Made by a program: the position numbers and the translations under genes. The notes below the pieces were generated by a model. The model saw only the letters and a list, made by a program, of their open reading frames with translations, was not told the DNA's origin and searched no databases. DNA of 64,000 nt from the NCBI GenBank assembly GCA_016196035.1, contig JACPYM010000022.1:62001-126000 (forward strand), written 5' to 3'. Below are positions 22,728 through 31,717 of the stretch, in pieces. The DNA is from Acidobacteriota bacterium (GTDB lineage: Bacteria > Acidobacteriota > Blastocatellia > RBC074). How positions within the stretch are numbered: the first letter of the stretch is position 1; every line of letters begins with the position of its first letter.

Positions 22728-25274
22728 TTATTCCTTCTTTTCCAGCCCTGCAATCGCATCCAGCAATGCGCCCCGCAACTGATCCAGGCACTCGCGCTGC
22801 TGCATTTCGCGCAAGGGGCCGAGCGCGCGTTTATTCCCAACTTTGCCCAATGCGCGCACCGCCGTCACGCGGGCGCGGATGTTTTTGTCTTTGAGCAATT
22901 CGCACAGCGCGTCCACGAGGCGGTCGGCTTGGCCATCTTTGTGCAACTCTTTGCCGAGCGTACCGAGGCAGCCAATTGCGGCTAACCGCAACGGCACAGG
23001 TTTACCGTAGACGCTGTATTCGAGCGCCAGATCCACCGCGCGTTTCTCTTTGGCCTGTGCCCAGCCGTGAAAGACCGACTGCGCAATCACCTGTTGCCAG
23101 GAAGGGCGCGCCAGCGTTTCTTTCAACAACTCGAAGCTGCGTTCACCGCCGCGTTTGGCGAGTGCGCGGATGGCCGCGACCGTGACGAAATAGCTTTCGC
23201 TGTGTTGCAAAGCGTCGCTCAGTTGCCCCAGGCTGCCATCGTCTTTGAACTGGCCCAGCGCATAAATGCAAGCGCGTCGCACGGCTGGATGTAATGTGGC
23301 CGGTGATGTTTCTGAGAGCGCTTCCAAAGCGTCCTCGGTACCGATTTCACCAAGCGAAATGGCGGCGGCCATTTGCACGCCGTAATGTTCGGCGGCTTGC
23401 AGCGCGTTGAATAAGGCCGCGACGGCTTCAGTGCTTTTATAGACGCTGAGTTCGCGGGCAGCACGGATGCGACCCAGCAAGTCTTCATCGTGGTTGAGTT
23501 GGAAGATCAGTTCCTGTGCCGACTTTTCAAAACGCATCAGTTTGAAGAGGCGATGGCCTTTGTCGAAGAGCACCAGGCGCGGTTTGGTTTCGCAGGGGAA
23601 ATAAAAATCCTGCGTTTGCTGCTCCAGCCAGACACGCACGGTTTGGCGTTCCGGCGCAGCCTCTGGAGCGGGGGTCGTCACGATTTCGACGTCAACCGGG
23701 AATTTGAAGAGGGACGCGCCGTCTTTCAGTTCCTGCACCTGTTTTACTGAGAGCTTTAACAGGTGACTTTCACGGTGCCATTCATAACTCGCTTCCAATT
23801 CGGGATAGCCCGCGCCGTGCAGCCAGTTGTCGTAAAACCAATAGAGGTTCTGCCCCGTCGCCGTTTCCACCGCGTCTTTGAAGGCCTGGGCATCGCCGTT
23901 GCCGTGCGCGTGCGTTTCCAGATACAACCGCAAGGCGCGGAAGAAGGCTTCATCGCCCAGCACCCAGCGCAGCATGTCCAGGATGCACGCGCCTTTTTCG
24001 TAAGCGTGCCGATCCATCAATTCTTCAGAAAAGCGGTAGCGGTTGCAATCCAGCGCGCGGCGGTGGCTGGTCAGGTCTTCGCGCAGATAGGTCAGCCAAT
24101 CCTGAAAGAGCACGAAGCGCGCTTCATCGCGGCCCCGCGTGTGTTCGCGCCAGAGATATTCGCTGTAAGTGGCGAAGCTCTCGTTGAGCCAAATCTGCGT
24201 CCAGTCTTTGCACGTCACCAAATCGCCGAACCAGTGGTGCGCCAGTTCGTGCGCGACGATGTCTTCGTAATTCACGTCGAGCGCGGCGCGCGCGTCCAGC
24301 AAACAGCGGTCGGTGAAAGTCGAAGCCGTGGTGTTTTCCATCGCGCCAAACAGGAAATCATCCACCAGAATTTGGGCATACTTGGCGTAGGGATAAGGCA
24401 CGCCAAACTTCGACTCGAATAATTCAATCATTTCGGGCGTGCGTTCAAAGAGCTTCGCGCCTGCTTCCTTGCGGTCGCGATAAACGTAATAAGCGAGCGG
24501 CAAATCTTTGTAACGCGCTTCGATCAATTCGTATTCGCCAATGACAACCGTGACCAGATAGGCCGGCTGCGGCTGCTCCTGCCGCCAGTGATAGGTTTTG
24601 GTGCGTGCGATTTCGTTGTCACTGACGGCGACGAGCGTGCCATTTGAGAGCGCAAAATACTTGGCGTTGACCGTGGCAATCAGTTCGGTCGTCATCTTCT
24701 GATTGGTCACGTCGTGACAGAGGAACCACCAATGCGCGTCTTCGTTTTGGCCTTGCGACCAGATTTGGCGCGGTTTGCCGGGGTAGGCCTCGTCGGGCTT
24801 GATGAAATAGAGGCCCTTGCGCGGATGGCAGGAATAGTTGATCTCGACGGTCAGTTGGTCGTAACGCGAATAGCTGCGCGGCAATTCGATTGCCAGCGTC
24901 TCGCGGTAGGTCTCGAATTGCAGCTTGCGCGAGACCTCGGCGTTTTCGACCACCTTGCCACCGTCAACACGGGCGTGGCGCGTCAGCCGCACGCTGCGCA
25001 CATCGAGTTCGGCGGCGTCGAGTTCGACCAATTGCAAACCATCCTGCAAGGGCGCGAAGGTCAGGCTGGCGCTGCCGCTGACGGCTTCCTGTTCGTCATC
25101 GAAATACAGTTCAAGTTTCAGGTGTTTGACGGCAAAGCGGCGGTCAGGCGTATGCTGCACCGCGCCTTGCACGGGGTCGCGGTCAACGTTGAGCGTCGCG
25201 TCGTACAGATCAACGCTGCCCCATTGGCGCGGATCGAGCAGTGCCGGGTGCATCAATTTGTCTTGGAGGATCAT
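22728..25274 (-). CDS. M1 family aminopeptidase with C-terminal HEAT-like repeats
   Basis: 848 residues from ATG 25272-25274, which has TTGGAGGATC next to it. Zinc peptidase of the gluzincin type. Visible are the exopeptidase motif GAMEN (in FGAMENTTAST) and the zinc site HELAHHW with the downstream Glu in WLNESFATY. The N-terminal beta domain spans roughly residues 1-210 and the catalytic domain 210-460. From about residue 600 the chain becomes helical repeats (ARELSVYKSTEAVAALFNAL, AAISLGEIGTEDALEALSE and so on) typical of HEAT/armadillo tails. No signal peptide is visible, so a cytoplasmic site is likely. Confidence 0.92.
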   Translation of the reverse strand: MILQDKLMHPALLDPRQWGSVDLYDATLNVDRDPVQGAVQHTPDRRFAVKHLKLELYFDDEQEAVSGSASLTFAPLQDGLQLVELDAAELDVRSVRLTRHARVDGGKVVENAEVSRKLQFETYRETLAIELPRSYSRYDQLTVEINYSCHPRKGLYFIKPDEAYPGKPRQIWSQGQNEDAHWWFLCHDVTNQKMTTELIATVNAKYFALSNGTLVAVSDNEIARTKTYHWRQEQPQPAYLVTVVIGEYELIEARYKDLPLAYYVYRDRKEAGAKLFERTPEMIELFESKFGVPYPYAKYAQILVDDFLFGAMENTTASTFTDRCLLDARAALDVNYEDIVAHELAHHWFGDLVTCKDWTQIWLNESFATYSEYLWREHTRGRDEARFVLFQDWLTYLREDLTSHRRALDCNRYRFSEELMDRHAYEKGACILDMLRWVLGDEAFFRALRLYLETHAHGNGDAQAFKDAVETATGQNLYWFYDNWLHGAGYPELEASYEWHRESHLLKLSVKQVQELKDGASLFKFPVDVEIVTTPAPEAAPERQTVRVWLEQQTQDFYFPCETKPRLVLFDKGHRLFKLMRFEKSAQELIFQLNHDEDLLGRIRAARELSVYKSTEAVAALFNALQAAEHYGVQMAAAISLGEIGTEDALEALSETSPATLHPAVRRACIYALGQFKDDGSLGQLSDALQHSESYFVTVAAIRALAKRGGERSFELLKETLARPSWQQVIAQSVFHGWAQAKEKRAVDLALEYSVYGKPVPLRLAAIGCLGTLGKELHKDGQADRLVDALCELLKDKNIRARVTAVRALGKVGNKRALGPLREMQQRECLDQLRGALLDAIAGLEKKE

Positions 25275-25317
25275 GGCCGTAGTTTCATTTTTCAGCGCCG
25301 GAGTTGCAAGCGCTGAA

Positions 25318-25433
25318 TAGGGGGGGTTAGGGGTTAGCAAACGATCAATAGTTGCGGTTGCTTATGGGATGACAACTCCGCTCCACAACATCAGCCCTTA
25401 GTCCCTAGCCCCTAGCCCCTAGCCCCAAATCCC
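25318..25433. repeat. 'ctagggg' repeat in the divergent promoter region
   Basis: GGGGGGTTAGGGGTTAG at the left and CCTTAGTCCCTAGCCCCTAG continuing CCCCTAGCCCC at the right, about 60 bases apart. It lies between the divergent aminopeptidase and carboxylesterase genes, so it is in a promoter-bearing gap rather than at a gene end. Confidence 0.55.
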
Positions 25434-25488
25434 CTTGACGCGCTCGCCGTCCATCGCGCACCCTGGCGTCCATTCCAAAGGACAACCC

Positions 25489-26166
25489 ATGCACGAATCA
25501 TCGTTCTCACTCTTTCACCACTCTGCGCCGCCGAAAACTGGAGGTGACGAAAAAGCGCCGCTGCTGTTGCTGTTGCACGGTTACGGCGCGAATGAAGACG
25601 ACCTGTTCGGACTCGCGCCGTATGTGGATGAGCGCTTCCTGGTCATCAGCGCGCGCGCACCAGTGCGGCTGGGTTTGGGAATGCACGCCTGGTTCCGGCT
25701 CGGTTTCACGCCCGAAGGCATCCTGATTGATCCGCACGAAGTCGAACAGGCGCGCACGATCTTGCGCCGCTTTCTCGACGAATTGCTGGCCGCTTATCCT
25801 GTGGATACCAACGCGATTTATCTGTTGGGGTTCAGCCAAGGCGCGATGATGGGCCTTGATCTGGCGTTGCGCGAACCGGAGTTGATTGCCGGTGTCGCCG
25901 CGCTGAGCGGGCGCATCATGCCCAGCAGCCTGGAAACGCTTGCCGAGCCTGACCGTCTGATCGGCCTGCCCGTCTTTGTCGCTCACGGTACCGAAGACAA
26001 CATCCTGCCCATCAGTCACGGGCGCGCGACCCGCGAACGGCTGGGCGAGTTGCCCGTGTCCCTGACTTATCGGGAATACGAGATGGGTCACACGATTTCA
26101 GGGGATTCGCTGCGCGAGGTGGCGGACTGGCTGAAAATGCAGTTGAGCCAGCAGACGATTCATTGA
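25489..26166 (+). CDS. Alpha/beta hydrolase, phospholipase/carboxylesterase family
   Basis: 225 residues from ATG 25489, with AAAGGACAACCC upstream; the frame opens at 25435 but without a site. The alpha/beta hydrolase core shows LLLLHGYGANEDD (oxyanion loop), the nucleophile elbow LGFSQGAMMG (Ser of GFSQG), and a C-terminal acid/His region (VFVAHGTEDNILP; YEMGHTIS). Size and motifs match the small carboxylesterases that cleave acyl esters. No signal peptide. The substrate cannot be told. Confidence 0.87.
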   Translation: MHESSFSLFHHSAPPKTGGDEKAPLLLLLHGYGANEDDLFGLAPYVDERFLVISARAPVRLGLGMHAWFRLGFTPEGILIDPHEVEQARTILRRFLDELLAAYPVDTNAIYLLGFSQGAMMGLDLALREPELIAGVAALSGRIMPSSLETLAEPDRLIGLPVFVAHGTEDNILPISHGRATRERLGELPVSLTYREYEMGHTISGDSLREVADWLKMQLSQQTIH

Positions 26167-26171
26167 GAAAT

Positions 26172-26277
26172 AGTGGTCAGTGGTCAGTGGTCAGTGGTCA
26201 GTAGCAGATTCTGGCTGCACTTGCAGGCTAAATTACCGACCACTGACCACTGACCACTGACCACTGACCACTGACTA
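26172..26277. repeat. Convergent 7-bp tandem repeats (TGGTCAG / CTGACCA)
   Basis: Four copies of TGGTCAG at 26174-26201, then about 40 bases, then five copies of CTGACCA (the last is CTGACTA) at 26243-26277. The two arrays are reverse complements and would pair into a hairpin. It fills the gap between two convergent genes and slightly overlaps the stop of the esterase gene. A similar array with TAGTCAG/CTGACTA units is at 56867-56977. Confidence 0.8.
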
Positions 26278-27057
26278 TTTTGCCGGAAACAAAAATTTCA
26301 GTGCCGGGCCGACGCGCTTGGCCCAGGCGCTTTCGGTATGCCGCGCGCCACGCGCTTCGTGGTAATGCAAATCGGCCTTCAACTGCCAGCCTTGGGCCAG
26401 CAACCGGTCGCGCAGCATGCGCGCCTGTTCCAGCAGGATGTGCCCTTCCCTGCTGCCCATATCCAGCCAGATGCGCGTCGGAGGTTTGGCGCGCAACCAT
26501 TCAACTTCACGCAGGATCACGCCGCGATCCCACCAGACCGAAGGGGACATCACCAGCAATTTGCCGAAGTATTGCTGATAGCGCAGCCCCAGATGCAGCG
26601 TCACCAAGCCGCCTAACGATGAGCCGCCTAAACCTGTGTGTTGCGGTTCGTGCCGCGTGCGATAACGCCGGTCAATGAAGGGCTTGATCTCTTCGACCAG
26701 CATGCGCCCGTACAAACCTGCCTGACCACCCGCGTGTTTTCGTTCGTCGTGCGTCTGGGTGTATTCGTTGATGCGCTGCTCGCCCGTGTTGTAAATGCCG
26801 ACGATGATCAGCGGTTCGATCTTGCCTTGTTCGATCAGGGTCTGCGCCGTCTCGTCTACCTGCCATTCCTGCCCCATAAACGCCGTCGCACGATCAAACA
26901 CGTTCTGTCCATCGTGCAGGTACAACACCGGGTAACGGCGCTCCGCTTCGTAGTCATAACCGGGCGGCAGATACACGATCAGCGTGCGTTGATTGCCGAG
27001 GAATTGCGAAGCAAAGTTTTCGTGATAGCGAAACTCGCCGGTAAGTGTGTGCTCCAT
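26275..27057 (-). CDS. Enterochelin-esterase-like alpha/beta hydrolase
   Basis: 260 residues from ATG 27055-27057, opening MEHTLTGEFRYHENFASQFL; an earlier in-frame ATG at 27108 overlaps the neighbour. Family marks: RTLIVYLPPGYDYEAERRYP, VLYLHDGQNVFD, the nucleophile in LGGSSLGGLVTLHLGL and a C-terminal His in HYHEARGARHTESAW. These fit the Fes/YbbA-type esterase_D group. No signal peptide. Siderophore hydrolysis is only one possibility. It follows the nitroreductase gene by 14 bases on the same strand. Confidence 0.87.
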   Translation of the reverse strand: MEHTLTGEFRYHENFASQFLGNQRTLIVYLPPGYDYEAERRYPVLYLHDGQNVFDRATAFMGQEWQVDETAQTLIEQGKIEPLIIVGIYNTGEQRINEYTQTHDERKHAGGQAGLYGRMLVEEIKPFIDRRYRTRHEPQHTGLGGSSLGGLVTLHLGLRYQQYFGKLLVMSPSVWWDRGVILREVEWLRAKPPTRIWLDMGSREGHILLEQARMLRDRLLAQGWQLKADLHYHEARGARHTESAWAKRVGPALKFLFPAK

Positions 27058-27071
27058 AGATACTGCTGGCA

Positions 27072-27710
27072 CTATCCGCCAAACGGCGCACCGCCAAATT
27101 TCTCGCAAACCGCGAACTCCGCCACTGGCAGCCGCTTTAGCCTGGTCACCTTGGCGCCCGGCGCGGGATAGCCAATGGGCACCAGCGCGGCAAAGGCGTA
27201 ATCATCCGGCAATTCGAGCAACCGCCGCACTACGGCTTCGCGCGTGCCGAGCAGCGTGGTCAACACCGTGCCCAGGCCTTCGGCGTGACAGGCCAGCAGC
27301 AGGTTTTGCACGAAGGGATAGACCGACGCGCCACCCGTGATGCTGGGATTGGCCTGCGGGTCGGTCACATTGAGCGCCGAGCGCTGCACACAAACCAGCA
27401 AATGCACGGGCGCGTCATCCAGATGCGCGGCGAATTCGTTGGAGCGTTGCAGCTTGGGCGGAGTTTCAGCGCCCGGCGCAAGCGGATACCAGCGCGCGAC
27501 ATACTCGCCCCAAGGTTCCTGATAAAGATCGCGCAAAGCTCGGCGGGTGGCGGCTTCGCGCACCACGATGACGCGCCAGCCCTGGCGATTGCCGCCGCTG
27601 GGGGCATAGCGCGCGGCGTCCAGGACGCGCGACAGCGTTTCATCCGGCACCGGCTCGGTCAGAAAGCGCCGCGTCGCGCCTGCCGTCGTCATTGCTTCAT
27701 AAAGTTCCAT
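27072..27710 (-). CDS. Nitroreductase family protein
   Basis: 212 residues from ATG 27708-27710, with GGAGAAACAC upstream on its strand. FMN-dependent reductase fold: MELYEAMTTAGATRRFLTEP, AARYAPSGGNRQGWRVIVV (FMN-binding), a mid segment ASVYPFVQNLLLACHAEGLG, and FAALVPIGYPAPGAKVTRLKR near the end. These are typical of the BluB/nitroreductase-like group. NAD(P)H would be the donor; the natural acceptor is unknown. It probably forms a two-gene unit with the esterase downstream. Confidence 0.9.
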   Translation of the reverse strand: MELYEAMTTAGATRRFLTEPVPDETLSRVLDAARYAPSGGNRQGWRVIVVREAATRRALRDLYQEPWGEYVARWYPLAPGAETPPKLQRSNEFAAHLDDAPVHLLVCVQRSALNVTDPQANPSITGGASVYPFVQNLLLACHAEGLGTVLTTLLGTREAVVRRLLELPDDYAFAALVPIGYPAPGAKVTRLKRLPVAEFAVCEKFGGAPFGG

Positions 27711-27818
27711 GTGTTTCTCCTGTGGGAATAGCGGCTGGCTGTACAAGCCCCGCGCCGATGCAGAATAATACCGGCTCATCTCACATCATGCGAATCCGGA
27801 AAGAGGAGAACCCCACGC

Positions 27819-28526
27819 TTGAACAATTCTGATTCAGGGCCGTTGCGCCGCCAGTACAAATACTACGATCTGGTGATGGCGGCGTTTGTGACGGTGCTGC
27901 TGTGCGCCAACATCATCGGCGTGCAAAAACGCAGCACTTTCTTTGGCTTCACCTTCGGCACGGGCATTCTGTTTTTTCCGCTCAGTTATGTGTTCGGCGA
28001 TGTCCTGACCGAAGTCTATGGCTATGCGCGTTCGCGGCGGGTGATCTGGGCGGGTTTTGGCGCAGAGGTCTTTGCGGCGTTCATGGCTTACGTCATTGTC
28101 GCGATGCCGCCCGCGCCCGGCTGGGACGGACAGCCAATGTATGAGCGTGTGTTCGGTTCGACACCGCGCATTGTGCTGGCTTCACTGTGCGCTTTCTGGG
28201 CGGGCGAATTCGCCAATTCATTTGTGCTGGCGAAAATGAAAATCCGCACCGACGGGCGCTTTCTGTGGATGCGCACGATTGGCTCAACCATCGTGGGCGA
28301 GGGCGTAGATTCATTGATCTTTTATCCGCTGGCGTTTTATGGCGCGGCGGGCTGGACGCCGCAGCAGGTGCTGGCGGTGATGGCGACCAATTATGTGCTC
28401 AAGGTCGGCTGGGAAGCGGTCGCCACGCCGGTCACGTATCGCGTGGTCAATTTCCTCAAACGGGCCGAGAACGAAGACTATTATGACCGCGAGACCAAGT
28501 TCACACCCTTCTCGCTGGAAGCATAA
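27819..28526 (+). CDS. Queuosine precursor transporter (YhhQ/VUT family)
   Basis: 235 residues. The TTG start at 27819 is chosen because AAGAGGAG (27801-27808) precedes it and no in-frame ATG lies nearby upstream. Six hydrophobic segments are visible, with family marks YYDLVMAAFVTVLLCANIIG, FPLSYVFGDVLTEVYGY, WAGEFANSFVLAKMK and the MRTIGSTIVGEGVDSLIFYP loop. It imports a 7-deazaguanine precursor for tRNA queuosine. No preQ1 riboswitch is recognised in the short leader. Confidence 0.9.
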   Translation: MNNSDSGPLRRQYKYYDLVMAAFVTVLLCANIIGVQKRSTFFGFTFGTGILFFPLSYVFGDVLTEVYGYARSRRVIWAGFGAEVFAAFMAYVIVAMPPAPGWDGQPMYERVFGSTPRIVLASLCAFWAGEFANSFVLAKMKIRTDGRFLWMRTIGSTIVGEGVDSLIFYPLAFYGAAGWTPQQVLAVMATNYVLKVGWEAVATPVTYRVVNFLKRAENEDYYDRETKFTPFSLEA

Positions 28527-28638
28527 GCCAAAAGTATTAGTTGGAAACCGAATCATCGCCAGTGGCGTTTTTAGTTACAGTTTTAGCGCTGACCAATTCC
28601 CAATTACTTCAACGTCATTCTAAAAAGGCAGGCAAGCA

Positions 28639-29736
28639 ATGAGTGCAGCATCACCGACATCCACCGATCTTCAAACCCGCATCAACAACGCCCGCGCGGC
28701 GCTCGACATCTGGACGCGCGAAGTCGTCCAGTGGCATTTCCATCCCGACACCGGCACGCCGTTCTGGCTCGAACGCGCCAAGACGCTGGACTTCGATCCG
28801 CTGAAAGACGTCAACAGCTACGCCGACCTGGACAAGTTCGGCTTCTTTCAGGACGAATGGCTGCGCGGCGGCCCCGTGCGGCGCTGGGTGCCGAAAGGCT
28901 TGGGCGACAAACCGATTTACACCTTTGAAACCGGCGGTTCGACCGGCATCCCGAAATCGCGCATCGCTTCAGACGACTTCCGCATTGACTATTCCAACTT
29001 CAGCGAAACGCTGCCCGATGAATTCTTCCCGAAAGGCGCTGACTGGCTGATGCTCGGCCCGTCTGGCCCACGCCGTTTGCGCCTCGCAGTCGAGCATCTG
29101 GCCCAGGTGCGCGGCGGCATCGCGTTTTGCGTTGACCTCGATCCGCGCTGGGTCATCAAGCTCATCAAGATGGGCGAGATGCAGATGATGGAAAAATACA
29201 AAGCCCACGTCATCGAACAGGCGCTCACCATCCTGCGCGCGCACGACACGGTCAAATGCATGTTCGCCACGCCCAAGCTGCTCGAAGCACTGTGCGAAAA
29301 GATTTCGCTCAAGAAAGCCGGCATCACCGGCGTCTTTTGCGGCGGCACCGAGATGACCCCGCAATTCCACCGCTTCGCCGTCGAAGAGTTGATGGAAGGC
29401 GCATATTTCGCCCCGACCTATGGCAACACCCTGATGGGCCTCGCCACGCACAAAGTGCCCGACCCGGAAGACAACTGGGCGATCATCTATTATCCGCCCG
29501 CGCCACGCGCGATGATCGAAGTGATTGATCCCGACAATCCGACCGAGTTGGTCGAGTACGGCAAAACGGGCCGCGCGCGCCTGACCACGCTGACCAAGGA
29601 ATTTTTCATGCCGCGCTTTCTGGAACGCGACGAATGCGAACGCGAAGCGCCGTGCGAGCAGTATCCGTGGGATGGCGTGCGCAATGTGCGGCCCTTTTCG
29701 CGCTTCCAGACGACGGTGGTTGAGGGTGTGTATTGA
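28639..29736 (+). CDS. ANL-superfamily (adenylate-forming, PaaK/EhpF-like) protein
   Basis: 365 residues. The phosphate-binding loop typical of adenylating enzymes is present as YTFETGGSTGIPKSR, followed by FCGGTEMTPQF and YFAPTYGNTLMGLA where A5-type motifs are expected, and TGRARLTTLTKEFFMPRF with the hinge-like region. It is shorter than phenylacetate-CoA ligases (about 430) and seems to lack much of the small C-terminal domain, like the phenazine-pathway EhpF-type proteins. Substrate and product are unknown. GGCAGGCAAGCA precedes the ATG. It stands alone with no obvious pathway partners. Confidence 0.75.
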   Translation: MSAASPTSTDLQTRINNARAALDIWTREVVQWHFHPDTGTPFWLERAKTLDFDPLKDVNSYADLDKFGFFQDEWLRGGPVRRWVPKGLGDKPIYTFETGGSTGIPKSRIASDDFRIDYSNFSETLPDEFFPKGADWLMLGPSGPRRLRLAVEHLAQVRGGIAFCVDLDPRWVIKLIKMGEMQMMEKYKAHVIEQALTILRAHDTVKCMFATPKLLEALCEKISLKKAGITGVFCGGTEMTPQFHRFAVEELMEGAYFAPTYGNTLMGLATHKVPDPEDNWAIIYYPPAPRAMIEVIDPDNPTELVEYGKTGRARLTTLTKEFFMPRFLERDECEREAPCEQYPWDGVRNVRPFSRFQTTVVEGVY

Positions 29737-29770
29737 ACGCTGAACATTTCAAGGATTCCAAGGAGGAGGT

Positions 29771-30445
29771 ATGCACAAACTTGTATTGACCTGTGTCACG
29801 ATTGGCTATTTGACCATTTGCGGTTCCATTGGGTTGGCACAACAACCAGCCCCTACTCCGACGCCATCTAACATTCGCCAATTCAAATGTGGAAAGATCA
29901 TCACTACTTATAACAAAGACACCGATGAAACCACTGTTCAGCTTTTTCCTCGGCTGATCTATGGAACGATCAATACTGGGGTAGGAAGGTTTCTCACATC
30001 GGAACCGCCCCGCCCAACCCGGCAGTTTGGTGAGCCGCCAATTTCCGATGAACCACAACGCGGGTTGATGTTACAGACCTTCTTCACTTATCACGGCAAA
30101 ACTCCACGCGCGCCAGACAAGGTTGCGCTGTTGTTTACTTCACAAGATACCGCCCCTAGATACAACGTTGGGCGGCGCGTAATTTTCGAGATTGATGGCG
30201 AAAAGCTGGATATTGGGGATGCAGAAATTATTCAATCTCGTGCCGAAAACTATGGGGTAGGAGAGAAACAGCCTGACAGCTACAGCTACCACAAAGAATT
30301 GCTTGGTATCTCAATGCCCTTCGAGACTTTTCTCCGCTTGGGCCAGGCCAAGAAGCTAAAGCTAAAACTGCATACAACAGAAATCCCATACAACGCCTGT
30401 AATATTGAGGCGTTGAGAAATCTTGCCAGCCAAACAACCAAATAA
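29771..30445 (+). CDS. Secreted protein of unknown function
   Basis: 224 residues with a signal peptide (MHKLVLTCVTIGYLTICGSI ending GLAQQ) after a strong AAGGAGGAGGT. The mature part has a Pro/Thr-rich stretch (PAPTPTPSN) then a beta-rich domain with FFTYHGKTPRAPDKVALLF and KLKLKLHTTEIPYNACNIEA. It is more AT-rich than its neighbours. I recognise no family. It is followed by the PQQ-like propeller gene in 21 bases, so the two may be co-transcribed. Confidence 0.7.
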   Translation: MHKLVLTCVTIGYLTICGSIGLAQQPAPTPTPSNIRQFKCGKIITTYNKDTDETTVQLFPRLIYGTINTGVGRFLTSEPPRPTRQFGEPPISDEPQRGLMLQTFFTYHGKTPRAPDKVALLFTSQDTAPRYNVGRRVIFEIDGEKLDIGDAEIIQSRAENYGVGEKQPDSYSYHKELLGISMPFETFLRLGQAKKLKLKLHTTEIPYNACNIEALRNLASQTTK

Positions 30446-30466
30446 CTGCGCGGGCGACAACTCAAT

Positions 30467-31717
30467 ATGAAATTAAAAAGAGCAAGCAGCACGTTTCGGT
30501 TTTTGAGTTATCTGCTTTTGGCGATCAGCACTCCGACCACACTAGCCCAAGATTGGCCACAATGGCGCGGCCCGCAACGCGACGGCGTCGTCAACGATTT
30601 CGCCACGCCTGCCGTCTGGCCCGAAAAGCTCAAACTCGTTTGGAAAACACCGGTCGGCGGCGGTTACTCTTCGCCCGTCGTCAGCCAGGGCAAGGTCTGG
30701 CTGCATTCACGCAAAGACGAAACCGAAGTCGTTTCCTGCTTCGATTACAACATCGGCAAGCTGCTGTGGAGCCAAAGCTACCCCTCCGGCTTCAATAAAA
30801 ACCAGTACGCCACGCAAATGGGCAAGGGGCCGTTCTCGACGCCGGTGCTTTATCAAGGCCATCTGTACACGTTGGGTGTCAGCGCAGTGCTCTCGTGTTT
30901 TGACGCCGCGACCGGCGTGTTGAAATGGCGCAGGGATTTCGGCGTGCCCAATACGTCAAAGATGTTTTGCGGCACGGCGATGTCGCCGCTGATTGACGGC
31001 GGCAACGTCATCGTCCACGTGGGCGACGACATTCGCGACGGCCAGATGATCGCCGTCAACGCCAAGACCGGCCAAGAAAGTTGGAAGCTGGATTGCGACG
31101 GCCCCGGTTACGCATCGCCGATTCTGGCGACGCTGGGCGGCACGCGGCAATTGGTCACGATGACGCGCAAGTCGGTCATCGGCGTCGCAGCGCAAACCGG
31201 CCAACTGCTCTGGACGCTACCCTGGGCTGACGATTGGGACGAGAACATCGTTACGCCGCTGCAATACAAAGACCTGCTGATTCTTTCCGGCGTCCGCAAA
31301 GGCACGCTGGCCGTGCGCGTGACGAAACAGGCCGCACAATGGCAAACGCAACAGGTCTGGCACAACGCCGAACTGACCATGTACATGAATTCGCCCGTGC
31401 TTTCCGGCGAACACTTCTTCGGCTTCACCAACAAACGCAAAGGCCAGCTTTTTTGCCTGGAAGCCGCGACCGGCAAAGTCTTGTGGACGACCGAAGGCCG
31501 CGATGGCGCGAACGCCGCGCTGCTCAATACGCCCGCTGCGCTGTTGATGCTGACTGCGGACGGCAATCTGTTCGCCGTGCAAAAGAGCGCGCAGGGCTTC
31601 AAACAACTGGCCAAATACGCCGTCGCCGACAGTGCGACGTATGCGCATCCGGTGGTGGGCGGGAAACGGATTTTGGTAAAAGATGAGGCGGCACTGGCGT
31701 TGTGGAGCTTGGAATAA
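30467..31717 (+). CDS. Secreted PQQ-like beta-propeller (BamB-like) protein
   Basis: 416 residues with an N-terminal signal peptide (SYLLLAISTPTTLAQDW). The mature chain is a series of PQQ-type blades: WPQWRGPQRDGV, GGYSSPVVSQGKVWLHSR, SCFDAATGVLKWRRDF, MIAVNAKTGQESWKL, GVAAQTGQLLWTLPW and FCLEAATGKVLWTTEGRD. Proteins with this opening are common in Acidobacteriota and Planctomycetes and are probably periplasmic scaffolds rather than quinoprotein dehydrogenases, since no PQQ-binding Trp/Ca2+ set is evident. Function unknown. Confidence 0.85.
   Translation: MKLKRASSTFRFLSYLLLAISTPTTLAQDWPQWRGPQRDGVVNDFATPAVWPEKLKLVWKTPVGGGYSSPVVSQGKVWLHSRKDETEVVSCFDYNIGKLLWSQSYPSGFNKNQYATQMGKGPFSTPVLYQGHLYTLGVSAVLSCFDAATGVLKWRRDFGVPNTSKMFCGTAMSPLIDGGNVIVHVGDDIRDGQMIAVNAKTGQESWKLDCDGPGYASPILATLGGTRQLVTMTRKSVIGVAAQTGQLLWTLPWADDWDENIVTPLQYKDLLILSGVRKGTLAVRVTKQAAQWQTQQVWHNAELTMYMNSPVLSGEHFFGFTNKRKGQLFCLEAATGKVLWTTEGRDGANAALLNTPAALLMLTADGNLFAVQKSAQGFKQLAKYAVADSATYAHPVVGGKRILVKDEAALALWSLE

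Noticed and set aside
26174-26277. CRISPR array
   Set aside because: The repeats are direct 7-mers without spacers, arranged as two inverted blocks; no cas genes are present. The same applies to 56867-56977.
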